Assembly: GCA_029204225.1 (NCBI GenBank) | Contig: CM055103.1 | Span: forward strand, 41,521,368-41,585,367 | Reading direction: 5' to 3' | DNA length: 64,000 nt | From: Diphasiastrum complanatum | Taxonomy: Eukaryota; Streptophyta; Lycopodiopsida; Lycopodiales; Lycopodiaceae | Shown here: positions 10,801 to 22,945 of the stretch, piece after piece | Layout: the number at the start of each line of letters is the position of its first letter | How positions within the stretch are numbered: the stretch's first letter is position 1 | Program-made: the position numbers and the translations under genes | The notes under the pieces: generated by a model | Database searches by the model: none | What the model saw: the letters and a program-made list of their open reading frames with translations, nothing else | What the model was told of the DNA's origin: nothing

Positions 10801-13800
10801 AGCAACACTATATTTGCATTATGATAAACAATTAGTTTTCAAGGAAAAATATATTCGTCGAATTTACCTATTGATATATGCTTGTTATAACTGGTGGTAT
10901 CTCATATTCACCTAACATTATTTACACCATTTTGAAGCCATGAAAGTTTGTTGGGTTTGCAACTAAACATTGGCTTGCAAAAAACAAGCAAGAGAGATAC
11001 AATGATTGATGATTTGTTGCTTTGTATTACAAAAGCCTCTTTCAAATAAAATAAGAAAAATCCAAAATGTGAAATATGATGATTGTTAGGAATAACCTGA
11101 TTATTCCTAGATTTCAATAAGTGTACAAAAAGATTATTTTGCAAAAAGATAATATGTCCTTATGTAATTATGGCAACTTGGGTTTTCTTTTAAAAAAAAA
11201 GAAGAGAATTATCACAGAAAGCAGATTTTTGTTTTGAAATGGTTATATCTACCTTTGTAGAGTGCAAACATACCTGAAATCAAACGACGACGTTTTTATT
11301 AATGTGAAATCTTTTAAAATGGCTCAAAATCTTAAAAAGACAAAACACATTTAGTAGGTTTTAATCTTTTTGCCCAAAAACATGCATTTTTTTCACAAAA
11401 AATTAGGACAAATATATGTATTTTGACACACATTTTTTAAGACACCATGTCAAAAAAATCAAACTTTTCAATAAAATCCAAAATATTGAAGATGTCCATC
11501 ATGTGAATGAAATAGTAGTCTAGAATTATGGATGATTTAATAGTCTAGAAAATAGCTCATAGAATATTTTTTATGCTAGTTACGCTAGATTCACAAGATA
11601 TAGAAAACATTGAAAATATTTCTCATATTGTTTTTTTACAATTCAAATTTTAAAGAGTTTTCAATTAATCTTTTGAACTCAGTGCTTGATATATTATCAA
11701 GACTCTTTTTTAGCAAATGAAGTTGATGACTTGTCCTTTTCATTAGAGTTTATTGGTAGATTTTCATTTGAGTCGGCATTAAGTGTTAACAAAAATTTTG
11801 TGCATTGTGGCTTTGCTCCATTCTTGACAAGTTGAAAACGATAGTTGCGCACTTAACCCAAGACGCTATTGTAGAATGTATATTGTTGACTTTCGACAAT
11901 GATTAATTGTGAATAATTTAAAAGAAAGCACATCCACATCTTGGAGATTTACAATATCAATTTTTGGTTGATTTTTTGTTGAATATTTTATTTTGCCCTT
12001 TGGATCTAATTGCAACATTTCTAAATCATACCTTTTTAATAAAGCATTTGTTGAAGTGTTACCCTTCCAATGGACATATATAAGTTTTGTCATGTCATTG
12101 TTCTGAATGAAGCCAAGCACCTTAGCAAATTAAAATAGATGATTTTCTATTTTCAAAAGCTAAAAGTGCAATGAAAATACCAGGTTAGCCTTCGCGGCTT
12201 TCAAAAGTCATTGTCGGAATTGTTGATCTTAAATGGCCATTGAAATTCTTCAAATGTTTGCATTTTCCAAGTTGAGCAAATTGAGTTTTTGCTCTTCAAA
12301 ATAATCCATCCACCAATGTTGATCAAACTTAACAGAATATTGGTATGTTGCTTGACTGGTTGTTTCCAAAAAATTTGATACTACAAATGGATCAATTGAA
12401 CAATATTCTCTTTTAAAATGGATGTTAGATGACAGAAGGGTGCAAGCTTAACTAAGAACACACAGATTATGTAAAAAAAAATTCTTTTAGATGGCAACCA
12501 TGCCATAGAGTTAAAAAATTGCTTTATCTCTAATAATGTGTTGCTATTATAATTATTTGCAATTTTAAAGTAGTGTCAAAAAGTATTATCGTTAAGTAGT
12601 GCTATGCAATTATGGACAAAGGTTGGGATTGTAAATCAAATGGAGATATAGGGTGTCAAATAAAAAAAGAACTCATTTGTTGAGTTTTAATTTTAACTAT
12701 CAAAGATGGAACGAAATGTGCACAATAATAAAAAATATATTGATGTTATATACAAAGATGAACACATTAGTATTATTGAGGTGGAAGAAGACTGGAGCCT
12801 TCACTATATCAGGACGGAGATTGTCCTATTACACAATATGGGATTTCTGAATACTTCAGATTCATTTTCACAAAAAATTGGTAAATCTTTATGAATTCTA
12901 GTTGACTTAGTTTGTACATTGATTGTCAATAGTAATGAATCATGCTTCTATGCAATATTCAATAATATAGTTTTTTGTTTACAAATACGTAAAAGCAAAA
13001 AATTTACAATTGCAGAAACCAGCAAAGTAATTTTTTTCTAAGGAATTTTTAGGGCTCAAACATTTAATAATATTAGGAATTTCTTTTTTGCAAGCACATA
13101 AAAGACATCATATCAATTGTACGAAACTATCAAAATAGTGGAAGAACAAGATAATCAATTATCAGACCATTACACATCTATTATCATGAAATGATCCTAA
13201 ATGCAAAAGACAAGTTTCAATGTAACAATCCATATTTATATAATGAAAATTTCATGATTGGGTTGTGTACATATTTGAATATATAGTTTTGTTTTTACCA
13301 AAGCATTGATATGTATATCAATTGTAAAAAAATTATATATTCATCTTCTTCTTCTTTTTTCAAAACTAGAAAGCTCTTATGTTAAAATTATTTGCTCCTA
13401 TATTTTCTATACATCATAAGCTTGGTATAGAACTATTTTTGTCCTTGTTATTATCCTTTCATCTTCATTAGGAAGGATTTCAACCCTCTTTCCTCCGTAT
13501 ATAATTACATCTACATCCATTGTTTTCTGGAATGTAGTCAATGTTAAAATTTCACAATTCTAGCATGACCAATTTTGGTCATATTGCTTGAAAATTGTAT
13601 TATGGTCATATTGTGGCTTGTCACACGTGCCAAATAGCATAGGATACTCTTTGTAAGTCTCATTCCTAACCTAGCATAGGAGTGGCACCTTTGGAATGAG
13701 TCCAAATAGTGTTTGGATAGGCTAGAGAAATTCTAGGATCTAAAAATAGCATGTTTTACATTGTTTTTGGATCTTGAGATTTTGACCCCAAGTTAGGGTG

Positions 13801-13925
13801 GATCCAATGACCTATTAGGTTAGATATTAGGATTAGGGTATGAAAATTTCAGAGGTGCCCTAATATGCTCAGATCCGAGCTTGGAATGTATAAATACATG
13901 ATGGAATCTCCATCAAATTATCAAG
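7866..13925. other. AT-rich 6-kb stretch without recognisable genes
   Basis: All open frames are below about 90 codons and have no motif I know. Long A and T runs are common, especially 11.1-13.4 kb. No terminal repeats, tRNA-like boxes or LTR ends were noticed. Old, unrecognisable repeats are likely but not demonstrated. Confidence 0.5.
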
Positions 13926-14275
13926 AAAAGTCGAGTTTTTCTGTTTTGTTCACATTCCTAAACAGCTTAGGAAGAAGCTGGATCATAGAACAAATAAATG
14001 TATTTTCATTGGCTATCCTGATGAACATAAAGCTTACAAAGTTTATGATCCATCCACCAATGTAGCATTTGTCTCTAGGGATGTAATATTTCAAGAACAT
14101 ACATACTACGATTTTAAACAGCCATTGATAAACGATGTTGTATTATTTCATTCTATTTTACGCAGCATGGAATATTTCAACGACGATGTTTTTCCTACAG
14201 AACCTGCTGCTATGGCTACAGAAGCTGAGCAGCTGACAGTTCCTGTCACTAGACCAAACCAAGCTAGCTCAAGTA

Positions 14276-14553
14276 TGTAAAGAATTTGGGCCTCAGGGCC
14301 ACGTACACACACGTACCCACATGAGCCGCGTACTGGATCCCAACCCCAGTCGCCTAGCCACCCGCCATCCGTCTAACCCCCAAAAGGGCTGGTACCAAGG
14401 GATAGAGGATATCGAGAGGTCCCAACTTATATATGGGAGAGTTCAAGGCAAGCAGTTACTTATGGGACATTGAGAATTCTCAAGGCCTTCACTAGGCTCT
14501 CAAGCCCACGACACTTTTCCTGTGCGTGGCTTGCAACTAAACATTCCGCAACA
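14276..14553 (-). repeat. TRIM LTR, 3' copy
   Basis: 278 bp. Read on the minus strand it starts TGTTGCGGAATG and contains a TATATAAG box about 110 bp in (near 14430-14440), a plausible pol II promoter. A 5S rRNA-like segment as in Cassandra TRIMs was looked for and not seen. Confidence 0.93.
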
Positions 14554-14587
14554 CCCCCACTCAAGCAAGCACAGGCAAAGGAATCCC

Positions 14588-14605
14588 CAACTGGCTCTGA
14601 TACCA
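14588..14605 (-). promoter_or_regulatory. TRIM primer-binding site
   Basis: TGGTATCAGAGCCAGTTG on the minus strand abuts the LTR terminus without a spacer. Same initiator tRNA-Met priming as the Copia elements in the window. Confidence 0.92.
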
Positions 14606-14883
14606 TGTAAAGAATTTGGGCCTCAGGGCCACGCACACACACGTACCCACGTGAGCCGCGTACTGGGATCCCAACCCTAGTCGCCTAGCCACCCGCCATC
14701 CGTCTAACCCCCAAAAGGGCTGGTACCAGGGGATTGAGGATATCGAGATGCCCCAACTTATATATGAGAGAGTTCAAGGCAAGCAGTTACTTATGGGACA
14801 TTGAGAATTCTCAAGGCCTTCACTAGGCGCTCAAGCCCACGAAACTTTCATGTGTTTGGCTTGCAACTAAACATTCTGCAACA
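14606..14883 (-). repeat. TRIM LTR, 5' copy
   Basis: 278 bp, same ends as the copy at 14276-14553. It is followed by the AAGTA target duplication and the resumed Copia frame. Confidence 0.93.
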
Positions 14884-15376
14884 AAGTAGATCTGGAGAAA
14901 TTCAAGAAGAAGCATCATCGCATCCTAGTCAACCAAGCGTCCGTAGATCCTCACGAGCTCAGACAGTTCCTAAGAGGTATACACCTCAATCATTCTAGAC
15001 TTCATCAGAAGAACCAGAGAGCCTAGCCAAAGCAATCAACTCCAAGGATGTTGTGAAGTGGCAAGAAGCTATGGAAAGCAAGTACAACTCACTTTTGACG
15101 AACCAGACCTGGACATTGGTCGACTTTCCCACTCACAAGAGAGTTATCGACAACGAGTGGATATTCAAGAAGAAGATCAACTCTAATGGTTCCATTGCAA
15201 AATGGAAAGCACGGTTGGTGGCTAAAGGATTCACTCAAGTCCAAGGAGTGGATTATCAAGAAATTTTCAATACTGTCATCAAGAGGCAGTCAATCAAAAC
15301 TCTGATTGCGTCAGCAATCGCAAAATGCCTCGAAATGCACCAAATGGATGTCAAAACAACATTTCTCAATGGCCAG

Positions 15377-18300
15377 TTGAAGGTATTGTTCCCAATCAGA
15401 CTGCCGATGGCCCACATATGCTCGAAGCATATTCTCCATCGTCTGATTGGTCCTTTTCATTTGACCGTCTGATTCTGGATGATCTGTAGAACTCATACTT
15501 AAAGTTGTTTCCAACTTTTCAAATACTGCTTGCCAAAAATTCCCAATGAATTTTGGGTCACGGTCATTGACAATATCGCAAGGCAACTCCTACAATTGAA
15601 AAAGCTTCTCAACAAACAGTTGAGCTAGTTCTGAAGCTTTAATAGTAGTTTTCGTTGGGATAAATTGAGCAAACTTCGTAAGTCTATCAACAATGACCTA
15701 AACCGAATTGTGGCCCTTCCCTATACGTGGAAGCCCGACCACAAAATTCATAGATATACTTTCTCACTTTCCGGTAGGAATATCTAAAGGATGTAATAGG
15801 CCACTAGTTTTTAGTCTCTCTGCTTTATTTAATTGGCAATTAGTACATTTAAGTACATAGGCCTCTACCTGACTTTTCATCTTAGGCCACCAAAATTGCC
15901 TTCGAACTAAGTCAAGTGTTCTTTGTATACCCGGATGTCCTACGCATGGACTTTCATGACACTCATGCAAGATTTGGGCCCTTAAAGTGTCATTCTCCGG
16001 TACACACACCTTTCCTTTACGAAACAAAATCCTATTTCAAATTAGAAAATCTATTTCAGTCTTTCTCTGATTCGAGGAATCTTGCAAACCTGAATCAACC
16101 CCCAAAAGTACTTGTTGCCAATACTTTCCAAAAAAAGGATCAGACGCATATAGTCCTTGAAGAGACTGAAACAACCCTGGTTCTATAACAGTCAAGCATA
16201 ACTGATTAATAACCGATAACCGACTCAAAGCATCGCTAGAGTACTTTGACTTCCTTTACAATAACGTATACAAAAGTCAAAGATTTGCATCAGCTCAGCC
16301 AATCTAGCTTGCCTCCCCTTTAAATTTGTAACATCACAGAAATATCGAAGAGTTTGATGATCCGTCAAAACTTCAAATCCGGCTCCATACAAATAATGTC
16401 GCCAAATTTTCAAGGAATGAACAATTGCAAACAGTTCCTTCTCATAGGTACAATACCTAGACTGAGTAGGATTGAGTTTCTTGCTTTCATAAGCCACAGG
16501 ATGTCCATCCTGCATCAAAATAGCTCCAATAGCATAATCATTGGCATCGGTCCTAGTGATTAGTATTGGTGCCGAAGTGACACTTTTTTTAAGCAACTCA
16601 AAACAGTTATTCATATCCTCCGTCCACACCACTAGTGGACTCTTAGCCCTCCGGCTTAGCTTCATATAGCCTTTCAAGGCCTGGGTAAGGGGAAATGCCA
16701 TTCGAGCAAATTGGAGAATATGCCGACGGAAAAATCCTACAAACCCCAAGAAAGACTTGATTTCTCGAACTGTGGTGAGAATAGGGCAATCAATAACCCT
16801 CTGGATACGATCGGCCTCAATCTCCACTCCCCATTTGAAAATCTTATGTCCCAAGTAGGACAATTCCTTAGCAAAAAAATCACACTTAGACTCCTTGGCA
16901 AAGAGCTTTTCCCTTCTTAGAATGTCCAAGACAATCCTAAGATACTCTTTATGTTCCGCCAAAGTCTTACTGAACACTAGGATATCATCTAAGAATATCA
17001 CTACGAATCTTCCCAAATATGGCCTGAACAAATCGTTCATCATTTGTTGGAAAGTTGCCAGTGCATTGGTCAAACCAAAAGGCAACACCAAAAATTCGTA
17101 GTGACCCCCCAGCACCACCAAGATAGTCTATTAGATCATCCATCCGCGACAGTGGATATCTATTCTTAACGATTACCTTGTTCAATTTCTTATAGTCGAC
17201 ACAAAACCTTATAGTCCCATCCTTCTTGGCAACTAGAACCACTGGTGATTCCCAAGGAGACTTACTAGGTTGTACCCACCTCTTTTTTCAAGTAATCATG
17301 TAAATGTCTACTTACCTCAGCCTCTTCCGATGCACTCATCCAATAAGAACACTGTGCAATTGGAATTGCTATAGGTATCAGGTCAATTTTATGATCAATT
17401 GTCCTTTCTGGTGGTTACCTAAGTTCATTATAGGCCTCAAATTCTGTAGTCGGTATATTCATGGCATTTATGTTAAGTTCTTCATCATTGCAGCAAATGA
17501 TGTCATTATGAGGACATAAATAAACTTTAAAATCAGAATTCTTCATAATAGAATCAAGTTGCTGTTTAGAATAAGGGTTAGTATTTTTAGTGTCAACACT
17601 TAAACTAGCCTTGATCTTAATTAAAGAAATCTCACGCATAAAAGATAAAGATTTTTCTACAAAATCAATTCTCAATGACTTGTTCTTATCAAAATGCCAT
17701 TGTTGCCTGAGAACAATATCTACATTAGCTAATGCAACAGCGTGATAATCCTGAATGTGCAATCCTGCATCGGGAACAACAAAATCCATTAAAACGGAAT
17801 CATTTTCTGATGCCATTATCACACAATAATTTCTCTTACTTTTTTTGGTAGGAAGTTTAGCGTCTGCACCAAATTTACATTAATAAAGTTATGAGTGGAT
17901 CCCGTGTCAAAAAGAACATTGACAACTTGATCATTTACTTTACTTTTAATGCAAATAAGATCATTAGGTCCAAAAACTAAAGAACTAAGAAAACAAACAT
18001 CCATCTCATTACTTCAAGATAGATTACCTGAGGTTGAAGCTTGTTTTTTGACAAAATCACGTGCAAGGTGACCCTCGTCATTGCACTTGAAGCACGAGTT
18101 CTTCTTACGAGCTTCAGCTTTATCAATGTCACCTTGATGGTTTTTAAAGGTTTTTTTGGTTTTCTTAGTATTGTTGGAATTGGGATGTGTCTCACTAACA
18201 GCTTCCCTATCATTCCTCTTAAATTGAAAACCTTTTTTCTGCTCATTAGACTATTGACCCCTAGGTGGCTTAGGTGTGTCATCAAAGTCTTTTGCAGCCC

Positions 18301-18934
18301 TAATAGCATCTTCTAGGGTTTTTGGATGGTTCCTACAAATATCCACTTGATAATCTTTTGGTAACCCATCAATGGACATTAGCATTTGTACCTTAAGCGG
18401 AATGTCACTATAAAGTGGATTCAAGTACTCATAAAAATCTTGAATAAATTGTTCCAAACCTTTATTCATGGTTAGATGACTCAACTTTTGGAAGTGTTCA
18501 TAGTCATCTAAAAGTGGTAGAAAATAATCCATAAAAAGCTTGCAAAAATCGTCTCATGTACAAGGTCGATTGCCCTTAGAAACTAAGTCATCCCACCAAA
18601 CTAAGACTCTTCCTTCAAGGAACATGGTGACAGTGGATAACTTTTCAGATTCAGGGAATTGGTTCATGACAAAGTATTTATTTCAAACATTTAGCCAAGA
18701 ACTTACCACTTGGAAGTTCCTATCTTTCTTCTCCCCCTTAAACACTTTTACGGGAGGTGGAGCTACATGCTACTTCTGATTGGCTAACCTAGACTCTAAG
18801 TCTTGGTTTCTTTGATTAGTTTCAAGAAGCTGCTTATTAGTGGCTTGAATTTTTTAGTATAAAAGTTCGAGAGCTTGTGCCACATTGGATGGGCTTGATA
18901 GATCAAATGTTGGATTTTCATTGGTTTGATCCAT
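15377..18934 (-). pseudogene. Ty3/Gypsy gag-pol relic
   Basis: Reads on the minus strand from a gag ATG at 18934. In order: gag with VWWDDLVSKGN and MDYFLPLLDDYEHFQKLSHL (about 18600-18480); a zinc knuckle CFKCNDEGHLARDF whose last cysteine is phenylalanine (about 18085); protease LFDTGSTHNFI (about 17905); RT start KKDGTIRFCVDYKKLNK (17230); the RT core with GLTNALATFQ and FLDDILVFSK (about 17080-16975); RNase H with DANDYAIGAILMQDG and YEKELFAIVHSLK (about 16530-16410); the integrase HHCC-type segment HECHESPCVGHPGI ... CTNC (15975-15850); and the core piece NDRDPKFIGNFWQ (about 15560). Part of the RT between DDLIDYLGG and GGHYEFLVLPFG (near 17120) is deleted, and several frameshifts occur. 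It stops at the Copia junction at 15376. No chromodomain or 3' LTR remains. Confidence 0.88.
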
Positions 18935-19984
18935 TGGGGTTGCTTGTGTATTTTTCTATTATGCAGATACAACAACAAGTGCTCAAATTAGAATGATAGA
19001 AATGCTTCAATTCTTACATCCAATGCAAATAAAAAGTATTTACTTCTACTCATTCAATCTTATTGTTTGTAAGCTCAATCCAAGCCTACTATTTGCAAGC
19101 TCGGTCCAAGCTTAAGAGAAAAACAACGACAAACTACATTTGCCTTAATCCAAGGCAAAAATGAAAACCAAATCTTTATGTAAACTTCAATTAACTAATC
19201 CAAGCTAATGTTTACATAAAGTTCCCATTCCAATTCCATTTTCATTTGTCATTTCAAAAGAAACCAAAATTTTCACATTTCTCACTATTCTAAATCTCCA
19301 AATCCATGAAACTAGTGTCTAGAAATGGAAACTAATGAAGCTCTATTAAAATTTCAATTTTCAGATCTGATTTTCAAATTTATAGATCTGAAAATTAGAA
19401 CTTCAAAATGACAAAATACAGATTTTCAAAACTTGTTTTATGCACAAAGTTACACTACCATTCCCTTCCTACATTGCCATTTTCATGAAACTAGGAGATA
19501 GTTGTAACTAATGAAGTTTGAAAGAAAACTTCACTTTTCAGATCTGATTTTCAGATTTACAGGTCTGAAAAATAGAACTTCAAAATGAAAATCAGAACTT
19601 CAAACGCTTCATTTATGCCAAAAAAAACACTAGTTTTGATCAAAACACATGGCTAGAATCAATCTTTTTGCAAAAAAAAGTTTGTCTATGTAGAGGAAGA
19701 CTTCCTCTAACCATCCCACAAATCTTTTTTCAAAACTTTTAAAAACCCAAAGCCTACTTTAAAACTCCTCTAACATGATAAAAAATCAGCCCCTAAACAA
19801 TTCTATAAGCATCACTACTCTCTTCCAAAGAGAATTAGATTCATTGGGTACTTCAACTACAAGCTTCCTACAACTAGAAAAGGCAATAATCTTTCTCAAA
19901 AAAAAATTTAGTTGGTGATCTTAATAGAACTTGAATAAGGTTAGAAAGGTTACCATCCTTTGTCTAGCTCTGATTTTTACAAGT
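18935..19984 (-). other. Probable untranslated leader of the Gypsy relic
   Basis: About 1 kb between the gag start and the probable 5' LTR, AT-rich, without coding signals. It contains repeated phrases such as CAGATCTGATTTTCA (19370 and 19540 areas), suggesting an internal duplication. Assigned by position only. Confidence 0.45.
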
Positions 19985-20908
19985 AGACGTGAGGAAGTCC
20001 TCCAAATCCAAGGTAGAGCCTCCAAATGTCCTCCAAGAAACCTGCAAGCTCCAAGATGCACCCAACTCCAAGCTAGGATGCCTCCACCTACGAGTAAGGA
20101 TCTGCAAGCCTCCAAGGATTTCTCCTCCACCTGGTCCCTACTCTTAAACACAAAGATAGATAACAAGTTGGCTTCAAATATTCACCACCCAACCATAGCT
20201 AGATCCAAGCTCCAAGCAAGACCTATCTAGCACCCCCTTGCTAACCATAAACAAAACACAAGCATACCACAACATACTATTATAGCATACTCAAGATCCA
20301 AACCCTACTTATGTCTCATACCATAAGCAAGATCCAAACCCTAAGCATACTACACACAAAACAACACTAGAGCATAAGCAAAACAAGCAAGAGAGATCTC
20401 TCCTCCCCCCAATGGGCACCCTACTACCCTCATATAGATGGCCCATGGACCCCTCCAGTGCACTATGGAGTTCCATGCCCATCCAATGAGAGAGAGAGAA
20501 GCCTAGGGGAGTTAAAGAACCTCCATAGGCTTATGGAAGGTCAAGAGACTCCTTCCATAACCTATGACTCTTTGAATGTCTTTCTTGTGGGAGTTGGGAA
20601 CTCATTGGACCCATTCGAAGTGCGCCTTGCTACTAGGTCTCAATGCCCAAGTTGTGCATGTATACTTTGGTCTTAGACCATTAAAGTGATATGGTTCAAG
20701 GTTGAGGCCCAAGGTTTAGAAAAATAGTCATCCAATGACTTTCTAGCACCTCTCTAGGTTCCATACCTCCATCTAAGGCATAGACACCTCACGTGACTCC
20801 ATACCTCCAACCAGGATATAGTCACTTGCATGCCCTTATCCAAAGGCACATACCCTTAATCCAAAGGGTAATCCTTATCCAAGGATAACTTGTCAGTTAG
20901 CCCCCAAC
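19985..20908 (-). repeat. Probable single 5' LTR of the Gypsy relic
   Basis: The outer end reads TGTTGGGGGCTAAC on the minus strand (20908 downward), a common LTR start. Near 19970 the minus strand has AAAATCAGAGCTAG, a decayed version of the initiator-Met primer site. The partner LTR is missing because the element is truncated at 15376, so the boundaries rest on these end motifs alone. Confidence 0.5.
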
Positions 20909-20962
20909 ACTAAATGGACCAATAGGGGTCTAAAGTACTGCTAGTTACATAGGTATGTAACA

Positions 20963-21535
20963 CTTTACGCAGGTGATGCGTTTATCTTGTCTAATGATAC
21001 TTCTTTTTAGCACACTACTAAGAGTGATCTGTCAAAGGAATTTGACATGACTGATTTAGGAGCTCTTCATTCTTTGCTAGGAATTCACATTACTAGAAAT
21101 AGACTTCAAAAGAAGATCTATCTTAGCCAACAAACATTTCTAAAAGGCATTTTAAAAATTTTTCATATGTTTGATTGCAAATCAATTGACACTCCAATGG
21201 ATCCAAGTATAGTATTGACTAAACCTACTTGTGTTGATTCTGATAGTGAAGTACTCGACTTAGCAAAGTACCCTTATCATTCACTTATAGGATCTTTGAT
21301 GTATGCAATGTTGTGTACTAGACCAGACTTGGCATTATTTTTAGTTAGCACGTTAAGTCAATTCATGTCTAATCCTATGATCTTTCATTGGAAAGTATTA
21401 AAGAGAGTGATGAGATATGTTCAGGGAAGTTTAGATCACATTCTATGTTATTATGGAAATGTCATCGATCCACTCATCTTGTGAGGCTACTCCGACTCAG
21501 ATTGGAAAGGAACAGTCCGTGACCTTAAGGGGGAC
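20963..21535 (+). pseudogene. Copia family-2 3' half: RT end and RNase H start, deleted
   Basis: Begins mid-RT with a degraded YVDD box (YAGDAFILSNDT), then KEFDMTDLGALHSLLGIHI, PMDPS, YHSLIGSLMYAMLCTRPDLA and HWKVLKRVMRYVQGSLDH, the standard Copia RT/RNase H order. A stop follows ..VIDPLIL, and the RNase H then breaks off at GYSDSDWKG, directly before the purine-rich AAGGGGGAC at the 3' LTR. Most of RNase H is thus deleted. It reads toward the LTR at 21536-22945. Its 5' partner appears to be the minus-strand half at 26145-29104. Confidence 0.85.
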
Positions 21536-22945
21536 TGTTGGAAATTAAGCCCACAGTTGTCTCCTTGGTGAATAACTAATTTCTATCTCAAGATTCTTCT
21601 TGCATGTTTACTGATCTATGATCTAGGATCAGGTGGAACCTATTTTGGGTTATATGTCTGCTCATCTGATACCTACAAGAATCACAACTTAGACAGTCGA
21701 ACTATTTGAAGAACGACTACAACGGACTTCCAGCTGATCTCCAACAAAGACTAACCAATCCTATTATGCTCCATGCTCAAATATTAAGTTCAACTATTTG
21801 AAGGCCTTTAAAGACTTGGCCATCTTCAAGGATTTCCACAAACTAGCATTTAGAACAAGTCTGCAAAAATACATTACTTTTTTCAATAGTCTGCAGAAAT
21901 ACACTAAGTGTCGCACAGTTTGCACTTTCCCAAAAAATGCAACACTTACCTTCGGCTTCTTCCTTTCAACTATTTTGAGGAAGTTAACTTACGTGCAATT
22001 CAAAAGTTTACCTGTTTCAACACTTTCAGTTTTTCGAGGCACCTTCGCATTTTTATAGACACCTTCGGCTTTTGGAAAAATGCGAAGAGAAAAAAATCCC
22101 GAGAGTCGTCTATTTTGAACGAGGAATGTTCCAACCACTTCCCAGAAAACAGCAAAGTGAGAGAAAGCCACATGACGTAAAATGCAAAGTGAGAGAATTT
22201 GCAACGTCCTCGTCTGCGTCAACATTCCTTGGAGGTTGACCATGTACACATTGTACAATTGTCATCACAAGCCAAATACTTCCAAGTACAATGGCTTGTC
22301 TAATTAGATGACAAACATTTATTGTAATTAATACATGGATGCAATCTATAAATGGATCATCCTAGCACACTCTATGTGATGCACCATCCATGAGACGAAT
22401 GATATTGAGCCTCCCAGTTACGCCGTCATTCTGGTTGTAACTGCTATTTGTTGTGCTTCAGTGTAATGTAGCAGCAACATGCTTTTCTATCTATGTATAA
22501 CATAGATGAATGCTTGTTGTGATTGAATGCACTTGACTTCTGTTTTATCACGCTTGTTTACTCACTCTGATCGAAATACGGACGTCTACGACTCCTCAGT
22601 TTCTAATCAAAGAATGGCTATCTTTGACGCCTGAGGAGCTCGCATTATTTTGTTGCACTATCAATCCATTCAGAACTAAACTTCTTATTGAATCCATTTT
22701 CAGTAATACCACACACAAACTACTTCTAATCTCTTCGGTGGACTGTACTCATTTTTGTTTTTGTGAGTATGAACTAATTTATAAGATCTTGTTGGGCATA
22801 GAGCGCTTGAGCTGTGACTACACTTAGCATTAACAATCTATTAGATTGTTTCTGCATCTAGCAGCCCATTATAGTGGGAGAGTTGTTCCACAAATATTCC
22901 TACTCTCTTTTCTGTTCGCGTTTTCCATCCTCCTTAGCCCCATCA
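21536..22945 (+). repeat. 3' LTR of Copia family 2
   Basis: Starts TGTTGGAAATTAAGCCC after a polypurine tract and ends CCCCATCA. It matches, in inverted orientation, the 1434-bp LTR at 27671-29104, with roughly 10 percent divergence by eye plus indels. The five bases after it are AAGCA. Confidence 0.9.

Larger units (their letters stand above)
14276..14883 (-). mobile_element. TRIM: 608-bp miniature LTR retrotransposon with a 52-bp interior
   Basis: Two direct repeats of exactly 278 bp (14276-14553 and 14606-14883), each TGTAAAG...GCAACA, flank only 52 bp. The interior holds almost nothing besides a primer-binding site (minus strand TGGTATCAGAGCCAGTTG, 14605-14588) and a purine-rich tract (minus strand GAGTGGGGG, about 14562-14554) next to the other LTR. 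AAGTA lies directly outside both ends (14271-14275 and 14884-14888), a perfect 5-bp target duplication. Removing the insert restores the Copia reading frame. The LTRs differ by roughly 15 substitutions and small changes, about 5 percent by eye. There is no coding capacity, so it depends on another element for mobilisation. Confidence 0.95.
13928..15376 (+). pseudogene. Copia integrase C-terminus and reverse transcriptase N-terminus, interrupted by a TRIM
   Basis: The frame enters at FFCFVHIPKQL and continues through the Copia post-integrase block (KCIFIGYPDEHKAYKVYDP ... VSRDVIFQE). It is interrupted at 14276 by the 608-bp TRIM and resumes in frame when the TRIM and one AAGTA are removed (..NQASS then RSGEIQEEASS). 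After one TAG stop (about 14996) it gives the RT start: VKWQEAMESKYNSL, NEWIFKKKINSNGSI, KARLVAKGFTQVQGVDY, HQMDVKTTFLNGQLK. It ends abruptly at about 15376, where minus-strand Gypsy integrase begins. The upstream end at about 13928 is also truncated. The coding frame was close to intact when the TRIM landed. Confidence 0.87.

Noticed and set aside
14276-14883. Simple tandem duplication in place of a TRIM
   Set aside because: The primer-binding site, polypurine tract, TG..CA ends and external AAGTA duplication together require an LTR-type insertion.
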